A stretch of DNA of 64,000 nucleotides, taken from Gonatopus flavifemur (Eukaryota; Arthropoda; Insecta; Hymenoptera; Dryinidae). A program made the translations under genes and the position numbers. The stretch is from contig JAFFJZ010000046.1 of assembly GCA_018340375.1 (NCBI GenBank), forward strand, positions 868,001 to 932,000, written 5' to 3'. Positions 34,701 to 45,581 of this stretch are shown in pieces (the stretch's first letter is position 1; each line of letters begins with the position of its first letter). The notes beneath the pieces were generated by a model. It saw nothing but the letters and a program-made list of their open reading frames with translations. It was not told where the DNA came from and ran no database searches.

Positions 34701-34919
34701 GTGTACTTGATCGAATATATTCTTACAGTGAGCGTAGAAGATTCGTCAATATCAATAGAAGATTTGAATGAGATTGTTTCGGATATTCTAGGAACATTCG
34801 TACAATATGCGTACAAGGTTTGTGGAGAGGTTGATGAGCAGCGTATGCGCAAGTATCGTGATAACATCAATTCAGTAATGGCGGATAATGTTGTTGACAG
34901 GCTACAAACCCTTGGATAA
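34701..34919 (+). CDS. Possible terminal exon of an unidentified host gene
   Basis: A 72-codon open frame ends RLQTLG at TAA. Its composition looks protein-like: an acidic N-terminal half (VEDSSISIEDLNEIVSDIL) is followed by an amphipathic basic part (DEQRMRKYRDNINSVMADNV). A splice acceptor (TATTCTTACAG, ending at about 34731) precedes the SVEDSS segment, so the exon may begin there rather than at the upstream ATG. An AATAAA signal lies at 35030-35035, about 110 bases past the stop. I recognise no family. The BEL element inserted about 100 bases downstream of the signal. It could equally be a chance open frame. Confidence 0.35.
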   Translation: MYLIEYILTVSVEDSSISIEDLNEIVSDILGTFVQYAYKVCGEVDEQRMRKYRDNINSVMADNVVDRLQTLG

Positions 34920-35029
34920 TATATTATTTTGATTTGTATTTGAGGAATAATGAATTTATGAAAGGTCGGTTTTAATATCGCAAATGTTCTCTGAGGTCGC
35001 CATGTGTGAAAAATATTCCTCAAAAGCGT

Positions 35030-35035
35030 AATAAA
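35030..35035 (+). promoter_or_regulatory. Candidate polyadenylation signal AATAAA
   Basis: The canonical hexamer lies downstream of the possible exon 34701-34919. In AT-rich DNA such hexamers are common by chance. Confidence 0.3.
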
Positions 35036-35133
35036 AAATTGAGAAATGCCGTATATATAATGATTGCCTGTTGCGATCATAAGTACCTCATTCATCCATG
35101 TGAATCCATAATATTACTTACAATTATATTACT

Positions 35134-35405
35134 TGTCCGCATTGATAATAGAATCGAGCCAACTATGTTGCAAATTATTTATTAATTATTTTTACATGAA
35201 TGAATTTTAATGTATAAAAATTCTTATTATAAAATGCCGGATCGAAACGTAATGGTCTGTATGTTCCCCTCTCAAGCGTCGAGAGACTACTGGTCCGCTG
35301 GTGAGCAGTTGGCGTCTTCTCACCAGCACGCGCATGCGCAGTGTTCTTTTTCAATAAACTTCGAATATTAAGAGTTAAACTTATTACTGAACGATGGGTT
35401 TAACA
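35134..35405 (-). repeat. BEL 3' LTR (272 bp)
   Basis: On the plus strand it runs TGTCCGCATTGATAATAG to GATGGGTTTAACA. It is uninterrupted, unlike the 5' LTR. It contains AATAAA on the plus strand (TCAATAAACTTC), which would be TTTATT in the element's own sense. Confidence 0.93.
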
Positions 35406-35420
35406 TTCCACCCACCAAAT
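35406..35420 (-). promoter_or_regulatory. Polypurine tract of the BEL element
   Basis: Directly upstream of the 3' LTR on the minus strand lies TTTGGTGGGTGGAA, purine-rich apart from single Ts. It sits where plus-strand DNA synthesis is primed. Confidence 0.7.
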
Positions 35421-35437
35421 TATTGCTAATTAATTTA

Positions 35438-35845
35438 TTAAGTTTTATCACCGATTGGAATTTTACACAACTTATTGATAGTCCGTTTGCAAATTCCGTT
35501 CAGCGTTTTCAGGCTTGCAACGCGTACCTTTTCATCCTTTCCTGGATGTATTTGAATAACCTTTCCTAATCTCCATTTCAAAGGAGGCGCGTTGTTATCC
35601 TGAATTAAAACAACATCGTTAACAGTTAAGTTATCTTTTTCCACTGTCCATTTAGTTCTACCCTGGAGTGACGTTACATATTCATTTTTCCATCGATTCC
35701 AAAAGTCTTGTGTAATCTTTCGAACCAATTGCCAACGATTAAGCCGATTAATACGAATATCAGTTACGTTAGCATCTGGTACACTTGCAAGCGGTCCTCC
35801 AATTAAAAAATTACCTGGAGTCAGTGCTTGGAGATCCAATGGAGT
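35438..35845 (-). pseudogene. BEL Pol C-terminal domain (DUF5641-like)
   Basis: It reads LTPGNFLIGGPL, INRLNRWQLVRKITQDFWNR, YVTSLQGRTKW and VNDVVLIQDNNAPPLKWRLG, then VRVASLKT, and ends KLCKIPIG. This block follows integrase in BEL/Pao polyproteins. A TAA at about 35846-35848 separates it from the integrase frame, but the reading frame is the same, so this is a single nonsense mutation. It probably contributes to integrase DNA binding. Confidence 0.88.
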
Positions 35846-36838
35846 TTAAGTTAATTGACATATCGGGCGTGAGTTTAAACAAGCTTCAACCTGTGTCAAA
35901 ACTGTTGTGAGCTCTTCGAAAGTGAGTAGCATTTCTCCGATGGTCCGTTTGAAATGATATTTGCAAGATTTGACTCCTGCTTCCCACAAACCGCCCATGT
36001 GCGGAGAATATGGTGGTATAAAGTGCCAGTGGATATTATTAGGGATGTAGAATTGCTCATTCAGAGTAGAGTACTGTTCCTTTAACAAATCACATACTTC
36101 GTTGAGCTCATTTTGAGCTCCCACGAAATTAGTCGCATTATCGCAATATATCTTTTGAGGACAACCTCTACGGCTAGAGAATCTTCGAAGAGAAGCTATG
36201 AAAGAGCTTGAGGTAAGATCGCTCACAGCCTCCAAATGGATTGCTTTAGTAGAGAAGCAAATAAATGAATCAATATATGATTTGTTAGTCTTTCTATTGC
36301 CTCCACGATTTACCAAAGTTGTAATCGGTCCAGCGAAATCTATTCCAGTCACGGAAGAAGGTCTTTCTGGAATGACTCGATCAACTGGTGATTGTCCCAT
36401 AATCTGGGTCATTGGTCTAGGTTTATTACGAAAACACATTATGCATGTGTGTATTATTTTTCGGGCTAGGTTTTTGCCTTTAAGTGGCCAATATCTTCCA
36501 CGCATCGCATATAGTAAACCTTGTGGACCAATGTGTAATCTTCTACGATGTTCGCGTTCAAATAACATCTCAGTGAATTTATTATTCGATGGCAAAAGAA
36601 TAGGATGTTTTTGATCATATTCAAATGATGAATTTTCAATTCTTCCGCCCACCCTGAGAATACCGTCTCCATCAAGCAATAGATTCAACGATAGTATTTT
36701 GTTGGATGCGGGTAATTGGTGATTAGATGAAAGTAAGATCCGTTCATTTGCGAAATGAATTTTTTGCACGTTTTTGATTATGGCTAAATGAGCATAATTA
36801 ATCTCCATAACTGATGATTGATCGAATTTTCGATCCTA
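35846..36838 (-). pseudogene. BEL integrase
   Basis: The N-terminal part reads LLLDGDGILRVGGRI, typical of BEL/Pao, then a zinc-binding HHCC region (EREHRRRLHIG..HTCIMCFRNK). The catalytic core shows the DDE triad: VTGIDFAGP (about 36330), IYCDNATNFVG (about 36140) and HMGGLWEAGVKS (about 35985). It continues to the conserved ACLNSRPI. The 320-codon frame is open from 36808, with a stop at 36836-36838 upstream and another at its C-terminal end, so the domain itself is almost undamaged. The enzyme would insert element cDNA with a 5-bp stagger, consistent with the TTACT duplication. Confidence 0.92.
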
Positions 36839-37171
36839 AGGTTTTGCTCTAGCATTTAAAATGAATCGTAATATATAAGAAAGTACTCGTTCCACCTTTG
36901 AAAGCACTGAATACTTTTCTAGGAAGTCATTAATTATAGAGGAAGAATCGTTAATATTAACATAAATCTGTGATTGCACCTTTTGTTCGGCTCTAATAAT
37001 TTCTAATTCTTCTTGTGTGCATTGATTCGAACTATTTTCTAAGTGATTGTGAAAATGATTGAGCCAATGGGGCCCGTGCCACCATGTTTCAGACACTTCT
37101 AAATTTTTCAAAGTAGTTCCTCTAGAAATCAAATCTGCGGGATTGTCTTCTCCCTTAACATGATGTCAATG
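36839..37171 (-). pseudogene. BEL Pol connection region between RNase H and integrase
   Basis: It reads ISRGTTLKNLEVSETWWHGP and HWLNHFHNHL, the conserved segment after RNase H in BEL/Pao Pol, then an acidic linker ending NARAKP. The usual residues before ISRG (NPADL type) are altered, and a frame change lies near 37135-37170. Confidence 0.8.
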
Positions 37172-37697
37172 TTAGGATGGGAGCATGGACTGAATCTCAG
37201 CCGATCGATTGGATACGAATATTTCTTGCTGTGATGGATCACTGGAAATCCATGCTAGAACAATTGTGGAATCAGTCCATGCGTGTATTTCATTGAACTC
37301 AATGTTAAATGCATTTTTAACACTTTGAACCAATTTAGCTAAAACGACTGCTCCACACAACTCAAGTTTTGGTGATGTGATGGTTTGATTTTTGATAGAT
37401 GAAACTCGCGCATAATAACATGGGACTGATCTGACCCTTTGTATTCCTTGCTTGTGAATATATACAGGCTCCGTAGGCTTGTGAAGAAGCGTCACAAAAA
37501 GCGTGCAACACAAAATAAACAGGATCGCAACATTGTATAGCCCTACGAGGAACCTCTATGTTGACAATTCCTTCCAAATCGTTTGCATATGAATCCCAAG
37601 CGGACTGCAACTCATCTGGCAACAAAGCGTCCCATTCTAGATTCAATGACCATGCCATTTGAATCATTGATTTTGCTCGAATTATTATTGGACTCAC
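37172..37697 (-). pseudogene. BEL RNase H
   Basis: The first part (37697-37520) reads KSMIQMAWSLNLEWDALLPD and then VLHAFCDASSQAYGACIY, which contains the first catalytic Asp. A frameshift near 37440-37510 moves the continuation to another frame: PKLELCGAVVLAKLV (Glu) and EIHAWTDSTIVLAWI (Asp). Together these are the RNase H acidic residues. Both frames are needed to cover the domain, so this copy cannot make an intact enzyme. Confidence 0.9.
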
Positions 37698-38494
37698 TTA
37701 ACCTAGTGGATCACACAATCTGGCTATTGATGACAAGACTTGACGTTTAGTTTTTGCTAATGTATCTGATTGAACCGAAAAATGTAGGGTATCATTCATT
37801 GAGTGCCAATTTAGTCCGAGAGTTTTAGTGTTATTAATTCCTTTGTCAATACACGGTAATTCTTCGACTTGATCATTGACTAATGTTTCAGTTATAATCT
37901 CTGTACAATCAGAATTCCATTTATGGAGTTGAAATCCTGCACTCTGTAATAAAGCTTTCAATTGAGCAATGATCTCTAAAGCTTCTTCTTCACTTTGAGC
38001 TCCAGTCGAAACGTCATCAGCATACAAATCATTAGATAATACTTGTGATGCTAATTTCAAATCGGTACTTTCAATAATTGCTAATCGTTTAATACATCGA
38101 ATTGCCATATAAGGAGCACATGCTTGACCATAAGTTACTGTATTGAATCTGAATATTTCTAATGGTTTATCTGGAGAATCTCGCCATAATATTCTCTGAG
38201 AATCCCTATCTTGTTCATCTACAATGATCTGACGACACATTTTTTGTATGTTGGCAGTGATCGCAATCAATGGTATTCTAAAACGTAAGATAATATCTAT
38301 CAAATTATCTTGTAAATTTCTCCCCACCATGGAAGTGTCATTCAATGCAATCCCGGAAGCAGTTTCCGCTGACGCGTCGGAAACAACACGTTATTTTGTT
38401 GTAGTACTCGCTTCTCGAATCACTCCATGATGGGGTAAATAAATCGCTACAATAGAGTCGCCCTGAACTTCAACCCTTGTCATATTGATTCAAA
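37698..38494 (-). pseudogene. BEL reverse transcriptase
   Basis: The N-terminal part (about 38450-38346) reads YLPHHGVIREASTTTK, then a TAA, then RVVSDASAETASGIALND. The main frame starts NDTSMVGRNLQDNLIDIILR and includes NIQKMCRQIIVDEQDRD and FNTVTYGQACAPYMA. The catalytic LYADDVSTGA is at about 38025, and then LQSAGFQLHKWNSD, TKTLGLNW and SIARLCDPLG. The YADD motif is intact. Stops upstream and at the RNase H junction inactivate it. RT copies element RNA inside the capsid. Confidence 0.93.
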
Positions 38495-39211
38495 TTACGA
38501 TATTCCTGCAATAGACATCGATTCGCCAAGCCCATCTTTATTATCTCTAAATGGAAGTCTCACTACAAATCTTCCGTCATGATTTCGTTTCACTGTTTGT
38601 AGGGAATGTTCTTCACATCTCTTTCCTGCTGAAGACAATGGGGGATTTTTAATGTTTTGATATTCCTCTATACTCCAAAATTCACATAATACGTTATCAA
38701 TAGATTCGTGTTGTGTGAATGAGCAAGTTGAACTGTTTGAAATTGTGGAATTTATCTTGTGATTCACAATTATACTTTGCGGAATGGAACCAGCTACTAC
38801 CCATCCGAGTTTCGTGTTTTGTAAAACCGGCAAATCTTCACTTAATTCCAATTTACCATGATCCAATACTTTGAAAAACAATTCTCCGCCTATTAGCCCA
38901 TCGATTTGACAAGGCGTATGGAAGAATGGATCAGCTAAATTAATCTTTTTTGGTATAAAAAATTCTTCAACGTGAAAAGTGACTGCAGGCAATTCCTTTA
39001 TGATAGTTGGAACGAGTGAACAATACAAAGCGGATTCAAACTCTGATATACAAGATTTGATTTTCAATTGGCAACTATAGTTCATAGAACGAGACATATC
39101 ATTCAACCCGCTAATTGATTCCTGAATTTTTTCTACCTTCAGATTCAATTTTTTGCAAGCTGATGCCGTTAAAGAATTACTTTCACTCGCGCTATCTGGT
39201 GAACATCTCAA
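38495..39211 (-). pseudogene. BEL protease (DUF1758-type aspartic protease) and linker
   Basis: Near the start it reads PDSASESNSLTASACKKL, the aspartic-protease active-site region of BEL/Pao. Next come FESALYCSLVPTI, QIDGLIGGELFFKV and NTKLGWVVAGSI, all typical of the DUF1758 family. The downstream linker includes LCEFWSIEE and GRFVVRLPFRDN, which lead into RT. The frame runs 239 codons. It would process the Gag-Pol polyprotein as a homodimer. It overlaps the end of the gag frame by a few bases, with a frame change near 39208-39211. Confidence 0.88.
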
Positions 39212-39864
39212 TGGATTAGAGATCCATTACCTGACTGAGCATTTACAATTACGGTAGACATTAAAACCTGTTTACGTTCCACTTTGCTGGATACATGATG
39301 AATTACTAAGTTTTCTGATGAGTCTGGTTGTGGCGTAGGAGTCGTGCTGGCCGATAATCCTGGTGATGACGTAGAGTCAGACGTTTGTTTGGGAAGATGA
39401 CATGGAGTGGTGTGTCGTCCTCCACATTCTCGACAAGAACCTGATTTGCAGTGTTTGATGTAATGGTCATTTCGAAGACAGTTGAAGCACAATTGTAATT
39501 TTCTCACTTCCTTGATTCTGTTCTCCACCGATAATTGCAGAAATTTTTCACATGTATGAATGAGATGTGGTCCATCGCAAAAATGACATTTTCTTTGTTG
39601 ATGAACAACAACAGTTAAGGACGTTCTGTGGTTAGAATCGAATTGACTTCGGTTTTTACTGGTTGAATTGAACGATGAATACTTGTCCTGACTTCTTGTT
39701 TTTGGCTTATCGCTGATATCCCTTTTCTCCATATTCAATCGGTCCAAAATTCGACACCGACGTTGCAAAAACTCCATTATAGTATCGATCGTGATTATCT
39801 ACTTCTGGTCGATGTGCTCCTCCCAAAGTTGACGTGTGTTATTGTCTAAAATTGTCTCAATCAT
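39208..39864 (-). pseudogene. BEL gag, 3' part with zinc knuckles
   Basis: Next to the Sola-like insertion it reads ETILDNNTRQLWEEHIDQK followed by a TAG, then IMEFLQRRCRILDRL. The nucleocapsid-like part has several cysteine/histidine groups: CHFCDGPHLIHTC, CFNCLRNDHYIKHC and CRECGGRHTTPCH. These bind element RNA. A serine/proline/threonine-rich linker follows and the sequence reaches the protease region. The 189-codon frame is open apart from the upstream TAG. Confidence 0.9.
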
Positions 39865-40800
39865 GGGGTAAAATTCGCCAAGTGTTCCCACCTGAAAATT
39901 TCAAACTCATCAATATTGATGAAATTCCATGAATTTCTTGTACCAGTGACTCTCTTCAAATTGGGTTAGCACCAGGTTCCCAGGAAGTCAGGTTTTCGTG
40001 GTACAGGGGTTTAAATTTTCAAGATTTTTTGATCTGCGTTTTTTCGGAAAATTATCATCCTCATTAATTGCATCCAATGAGAATATGTCATTATTGATAT
40101 TGTTAGGATTTTTTTCTGAATTTGACGATAAGAATACTTTCATTCATGCAGAAGAAATATTTCACATAGAAATTCGATTTTAAAATTATTTTTGCATTTT
40201 TCGGTGACTGCGCCCGTTTTGATATTGATGAAACCTTGATAAATCGAAAGCTTGATCGCTTAGCTTCAAACTCATATAGATCAAGGGATGGGATAAGAAG
40301 ATTCATCGGAATTACACGAGGGTTTAAGTGCTCAGATCTCACACGTCCACCCGCTACCATCGTGTATAAATACAACCTTACGCCAACATTGTGTAATAAT
40401 ATTTTATGCTAATGAATAATTCATTCTGCCGTAATTTTCTGTATCAGTATCAGTGAAAATCACTTCCAGAAATCGAATTTCCTCTGATTCTTAATGTTAT
40501 TCTCTGATTCTAATTCACTGAGGATTTGAATTCATTCTTATCAATCATATAAACTTCTGCCCTGAAGCTTCAATGGAATAGTAACTGTGGATGTTCCCAG
40601 GGCAAACTGATTCTTTTTTATTCTTAACCTAACCAACCTCATTCTCTCCAATCTGAACTCATCAACGGTTTTGTGTCGTTTTGAATGTACAGAGATAAAT
40701 ATCGAATCAGTGAAACTTTCTTGTTTATGGAGTTTTTGTGATTGATTTTCTGCTGAATTATTCTATTGAGGAAGGACTTTTTCCTACATGTAATAACACA

Positions 40801-43220
40801 ATGAAACGAAGGAGTTCGGGGGATCGTTGTTTCAATCCATTTCAATATCCCTGTCACAAAAAATCTTCAGATCTTCGAACCTTGTCTTCAAATCTGAGAG
40901 AAGAATATCAATCATCTACCCTCTGATACCCGAATATGTAGTAGATGCAGGGAAGACATGACTGTACTATCTTCAATGTCACCTTTGTACGATGTCCAAT
41001 CTGTTCAGATGGATACATGCGAGAATAATTCACTTGAGGTAGTTCCGCTTCATTATTCGATTCATCAAAAAAGTACACAGTATACATTGAGACAAAAAAT
41101 AATGGAGGCAACTACGCACGACAGTTGGATACGTTCAAATACAATCCTTCGTCAATTCAATTCGAATTCAAGGTTCATTCAAGTATTCGTAGTTGAGTCG
41201 ACTACAAATCTACTTGAATCAAAGAAGTATTGCATTTGAACGTATCCAACTGTCGTGCGTAGTTGAGTCCACTATTTATTCTCCTCAATGCAGCCCCAAA
41301 ATGTTCTGATGAGGAGGGAACTGGAATAATTGAGAAATTTCTATCATTTCTTAGGATCAAACATTATTCGAAGAAGAGGATGATGTCCCACACCTTGGAA
41401 TTGACGAGGAGGAAACTTTTGATATGTATGAAGAAGATTTTTCGGTTCCATCAACAAGAATGTCTGAGAATTTAAATCGAAAGTGTCAAATAAAACATCA
41501 TGAATCAGCTATTGAAGTTCTCGATCAAATCAAAGAAAAATTCGAACAGTCCTCCAGTTACTCAGAAAAGATTTTGCTTCTAACCCTTGCTCCAAAATCA
41601 TGGGGCCGAAGGACATTGGCTACTGAATTCAACGCTTCGGAACGTCAAGCTAGGAGAGCCATACAGTTGGTAGCTGAAAACAGGATTCTAACATGACCAA
41701 ATCCAAAGACAGGACAAAGTTTATCTTGCGAGATTGAAAATTCCATCATAGCATTTTACTTGGATGATGAAAATAGCCGGATATTGCCAGGCATGAAGGA
41801 TCATGTTCTGATCAAAACTAATGATGGAACGCGTGAACATGTCCAAAAAAGATTGATTTTATGCAATCTTGCCGAATTGTATTCTTCATTCAAATTGAAT
41901 AAACCTACAGTTGATGTGAGCTTCTCGAAATTTTCACAGCCGAGACCTCGCAATTGTGTACTCGCTGGAGCTTCTGGAACTCATACCGTATGCGTGTGTG
42001 TTTATCATGGAAACGTGAATTTAATGCTAGATGCCATAAGTTTACAAAAACTAACGTCTGCGACAGATTTCCCCGTGACTTCTCACCATGATGCTATCAA
42101 AATGCTTGTATGTGATAATCCCATCTCTGAATGCTATCTGGACAAGTGTTTAGCGTATCCTGGAACAGACAATTTTAAGGATTTTCTTCGAACGAATCTT
42201 ACAGACCAGTACATTCAGAGAGTAGAATATCAAATTTGGCAACAAACTGATCGCAGCACTTTGAAAACTGAAATAGCAGACGCAGGAGATTTCGTGGAGG
42301 ATCTCTGTGAACGGTTACATAAGTTGAAATCTCACGCTTTTATAACAGAGGAGCAATCGTCCTCTCTCAAGAATCTCAAGGATAATTTGAAGGCCGGAGA
42401 ATTCATAGTTACCTGTGATTTTGCTGAAAACTATGCATTTATTACTCAGAATGCTATTCGATCGTTTCATTGGAATAACAACCAAGTTACCATTCCCACA
42501 ACAGTGATTTATCACAGAACAGATGAGTTAAGACATGGCAGTAGAGCAATTTTGTCTGGTAATCTGACTCATGATACGGTAGCTGTTTACGAATTTCAAA
42601 AAATTATTACAAAGTATTTCAAAGATAATTTTGAATGTGAAAAAATCTTCTACTTCACTGATGGAGCATCGCAACATTTGAAAAATAAGTATAATTTTGC
42701 AAATCTTCTACATCATGAACATGATTTTGGAATTGCGGCTGAGTGGCATTTTCATGCAAGTGCTTATGGCGAAGGACCTTGCGACGGTATTGGTGAAAAT
42801 TTGAAGAGACTTGCAGCACGTGCAAGTCTGCAAGCATCATCAAATGAAAATCAAATTTTGACTGCGGATGCTCTTTATCAGTGAGCTAAAGAACATTTGA
42901 AAGAAACTGTAATTTTCTTCAGTCCAAAGAGTACTCATATAGAGGCTAAGAAAGCACTTGAGAAACGATTTGCGTCTGCAAAAACGATAGCAGGAACTCT
43001 CAAATACCATTGTGTAATACCTATGGAACATTCATCGTTTATTCTTAAAACTCACTCTTCGGCAGTGCAATATGATATATTCCCAAAGACCCGAAGAAGG
43101 CATAAAAATGAGAGTATAGGAACAACCTCTCAGAAGGATCAGAAGATTGATAATTATAAATACTGCAAATTGTTTAATATCATTCTGTACATTTATGTAG
43201 CAATAATTCAATTATGTAAA
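40801..43220 (+). pseudogene. Zinc-finger/HTH/DDE-like transposase (DFAENY..TDGASQHLKN type)
   Basis: The N-terminus (ATG 40801) has CFNPFQYPCHKK, then RICSRCREDM after a frameshift, probably one zinc finger. A MITE (41109-41265) lies inside this region. A probable acceptor (TTTCTTAG, about 41350) precedes an acidic segment. Then comes a helical DNA-binding-like domain with SEKILLLTLAPKSWGRRTLA and SERQARRAIQLV. A TGA follows ENRILT at 41694. The main 374-codon frame carries MQKRL-like KRLILCNLAELY, FSKFSQPRPRNCVLAGASG and HTVCVCVYH. The putative catalytic residues are VTCDFAENYAF (about 42410), FYFTDGASQHLKNK (about 42650) and GEGPCDGIGENLKRLAARA (about 42770). A TGA at 42882 interrupts the tail. 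The family is frequent in animals but normally unnamed; the RNase-H-fold role is inferred from the acidic motif order. Confidence 0.82.
41109..41265. mobile_element. 157-bp MITE with CAACTACGCACGACAGTTGG ends
   Basis: The left arm CAACTACGCACGACAGTTGG and right arm CCAACTGTCGTGCGTAGTTG are exact inverses. Pairing continues through ATACGTTCAAAT to about 37 bases. It splits the N-terminal part of the transposase gene. No convincing TSD was identified, although internal TA steps lie three bases inside each end. Confidence 0.85.
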
Positions 43221-44030
43221 TAATCAGAGTCCTATAACTTGTACAAAGAAGGTCACTACTTACAGTTACTTTTGCCAGTTACAGTAGCCGCGTTTCCATC
43301 AAAATTGATTATCAGTAAAGAGAAATTTAATGGGTCCAAGATGACAAATTGGTATGACTAATTATTACAATAATGTTTTAATAAAGTATGACGTGTTTTC
43401 TTCAACCGTGTGTCGTGAATCCATTATTCATCCGAAAGGGGTAATCAAGATGGCTGTATCGAGCAATGTGGTAGGCAAAATTGAGAAAATAAATTTGATA
43501 ATCACTTTCTTCATAAAACAGTACACTGAAAACCGATGGTGTGATCGTCACGTACTCAAGGTACGATACGTACACACTTGGAACTCTGTACCTTGGGGAA
43601 ATTTCTCAGTCCATTCTCAAACCTGTATGATTTTGAAGCTAAGGAATCAAGCTTATGATTTATCAAGGTTTCATCAATATCAAAAGGGGCGCAGTGACCG
43701 AAGAATGCAAAAATGCTTCTAAGAATCGAATTTCTATGTGAAATATTCCTTCCGCATGGATGAAAGTATTTTTATCGTGAAATTTAGAAAAAATCCCAAC
43801 AATATCAATGATAACATACTTTCATTGAATGGAATTAATGAGGATGATGATTTTTCTAAAAAACGCAGATCAAAAAAATCTTGAAAATTTAAACCCCTCT
43901 ACCACGAAAACCTGAGTTCCTAGAAACCTGGTGTTAACACAATTTGGAGAGGGTCACTAGTACAACAAATTCATAGAATTTCATCAACATTGATGAGATT
44001 GAAATTTTCACTTTTGGCGAATTTTACCCC

Positions 44031-44721
44031 TCATATGAATAATCAAATCAGACCATGCAGCTGTAGGACAACCCATAGTTCCTGAAACTCACAGATGTCT
44101 TTGAACCTAATCTACCAACTCCTGTAACGCACTGGCTGATTCTCGTTGCACTCGAGGCATCTCAAAAATACACTGAATATGTCGCTTTCGTATGGCCTTT
44201 TCATCATCAAATCTTTTATTCAACAGTTCCCACGCTATTCCGTAATTCTGATCCGAGATTTGAATAGATTCAATCACTTTGGCCGCTGAACCACTCAATG
44301 CACTCACGAGATACTGGTGTTTCTCTACATTTGATAACCCACTATCATGTATCAATGTATTGAACGTGTCGGAATATTTTCCACTCTTCGATATTTCCAC
44401 TGGATGAAGGTTATTTAATTACTGGCACTTTAACTCGTGGTTCACGTGTTACATTAGGCTGTGCAAACAACCTTTCTATCAATCCGTTTTGTTATTCTTC
44501 CAAACTCGCGAAACTGTTCCATTAGTACCGGAATCACTAACTCGTTCTGATAGTTTCTGAATTATGGCGACTTGTTCCAACACTTGCATCAGCGGATTTT
44601 TACTACTGACAATGGGATTGATGAAAGATGCTCCTCCCATCCTGCCAATAGCTTTCAATAGGAAAGATTTGATTGTGAAACATCGTTCTTCAAATTGTAC
44701 GTCTTCATTTGTATCTCGTTC
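44031..44721 (-). pseudogene. BEL gag, middle part (DUF1759-type)
   Basis: From the hAT-like insertion it reads EDVQFEERCFTIKSFLLKAI, then a frame ending KNNKTD. NGLIERLFAQPN and a short basic stretch follow, then SGNIEEW, and after a frameshift SDTFNTLIHDSGLSNVEKHQ, LVSALSGSAAKVIESIQIS and AWELLNKRFDDEKAI. This is the conserved capsid-like Gag segment of BEL/Pao. A TAG follows LQELVD at 44105. Downstream, RVLGTMG-like VSGTMGCPTAAWSDLIIH leads to the Sola-like insertion. At least three stops or frameshifts are present. Confidence 0.9.
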
Positions 44722-44840
44722 CAGGGTACCCAAGGTATAATGCGAAAGCAAGACCACGAGTTCCAGCGCCGCCAAGGAGTTGTCTCGGAACTATGAGTAA
44801 TATATATATGTATATTCATACATATATATACCAAGTATAT

Positions 44841-44936
44841 CACGTGACCATATTTCCTATATACCACGTGACCATATGTCCTGTATACCACGTGACCATA
44901 TGTCCTCTATACCACGTGACCATATGAGATATTTAA
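44841..44936. repeat. Four 24-bp repeats with CACGTGACCATATG (left TIR)
   Basis: CACGTGACC starts at 44841, 44865, 44889 and 44913, exactly 24 bp apart, each followed by ATAT and a TCCT spacer. Each unit contains an E-box palindrome CACGTG and, in three units, CATATG. The same array appears inverted at about 47759-47850. Confidence 0.9.
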
Positions 44937-44969
44937 AAATTAGCAAAAATGATTTGATAATATATTGAA

Positions 44970-45224
44970 AAGTCTTCGTGAATTCACGATAGAACTGTAT
45001 CGGTTCTTATCGTTCTCTATAGGATTTGAGAGAAATGTATCTGGTTTTATCGTAAAATTCCTATAGGAGAAATACCAGTTATTCAAAAAAGTACCATTAC
45101 ATTTCTTCAAATAACTAATACTTCCTGTATAGGATTTTCACGATAAGACCAGATACATTTCTCTTAAATCCTATAGAGAACGATAAGAACCGATACAGTT
45201 CTATCGTGAATTCACGAAGACTTT
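44970..45224. repeat. 255-bp foldback with ~100-bp arms
   Basis: AAAGTCTTCGTGAATTCACG at the left pairs with CGTGAATTCACGAAGACTTT at the right. Pairing continues through AACTGTATCGGTTCTTATCG and ATCTGGTTTTATCGT. It lies 3 bases from the inner edge of the left hAT-like TIR. Confidence 0.88.
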
Positions 45225-45282
45225 CTGGGAATTCAAGTTTCAGAAACCACATTGAAATCGATAGGAAAAATGTTCAGCAGGG

Positions 45283-45541
45283 AGAACAGGACTACATTTT
45301 GAACTTCCATCAAGATTCATATTCACTGTCATAACGGGTAGTCTGTACGAATACTTGATGCATTTTCTATGTGTATTTCAAGAACTCCCACATGTATTCA
45401 TTAAGAACTCTTAAAGAGTTCTTGTGATACTCTATGTACTTATTAAAAATACTCCATGAATTCCCAGAAATGATTTCCGTAGGTATTCTTTACTCTGAAT
45501 TCTCTGCGAACGCAAAAGGGACTTGTGTGCTGTCTGTACAG
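45283..45541 (-). repeat. Second copy of the ACAGCACA repeat end (inverted)
   Basis: Reverse-complemented, it reads ACAGACAGCACACAAG, CAGAGTAAAGAATACC, GAGTTCTTGAAATACACAT and AAAATGTAGTCCTGTTCT. This is the same order as the left 240 bp of the element at 29948-31271. No separate TIR pair was resolved for this copy. Confidence 0.7.
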
Positions 45542-45581
45542 GATGTTCCGAATTTGTTGTATTTTTTATCGAAAGGTGTAT

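Larger units (their letters stand above)
39865..44030 (+). mobile_element. 4.2-kb DNA transposon with ~410-bp TIRs, zinc-finger/DDE gene, TSD TCAT (possibly Sola-type)
   Basis: The left end GGGGTAAAATTCGCCAAGTG and the right end (reverse-complemented GGGGTAAAATTCGCCAAAAG) are flanked by TCAT (39861-39864 and 44031-44034). The arms extend inward to about 40275 and 43630 with roughly 10-13% mismatch. Removing the element with one TCAT rejoins BEL gag through LIIHM|IETILDNN, so the boundaries are firm. A single plus-strand gene lies between the arms, with a nested MITE. The 4-bp TSD, long TIRs and protein type suggest Sola, but this is untested. Confidence 0.92.

Noticed and set aside
40103..40375. 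90-codon minus-strand frame in the 39.9-kb transposon
   Set aside because: It lies inside the left TIR arm; the right arm does not preserve the frame.
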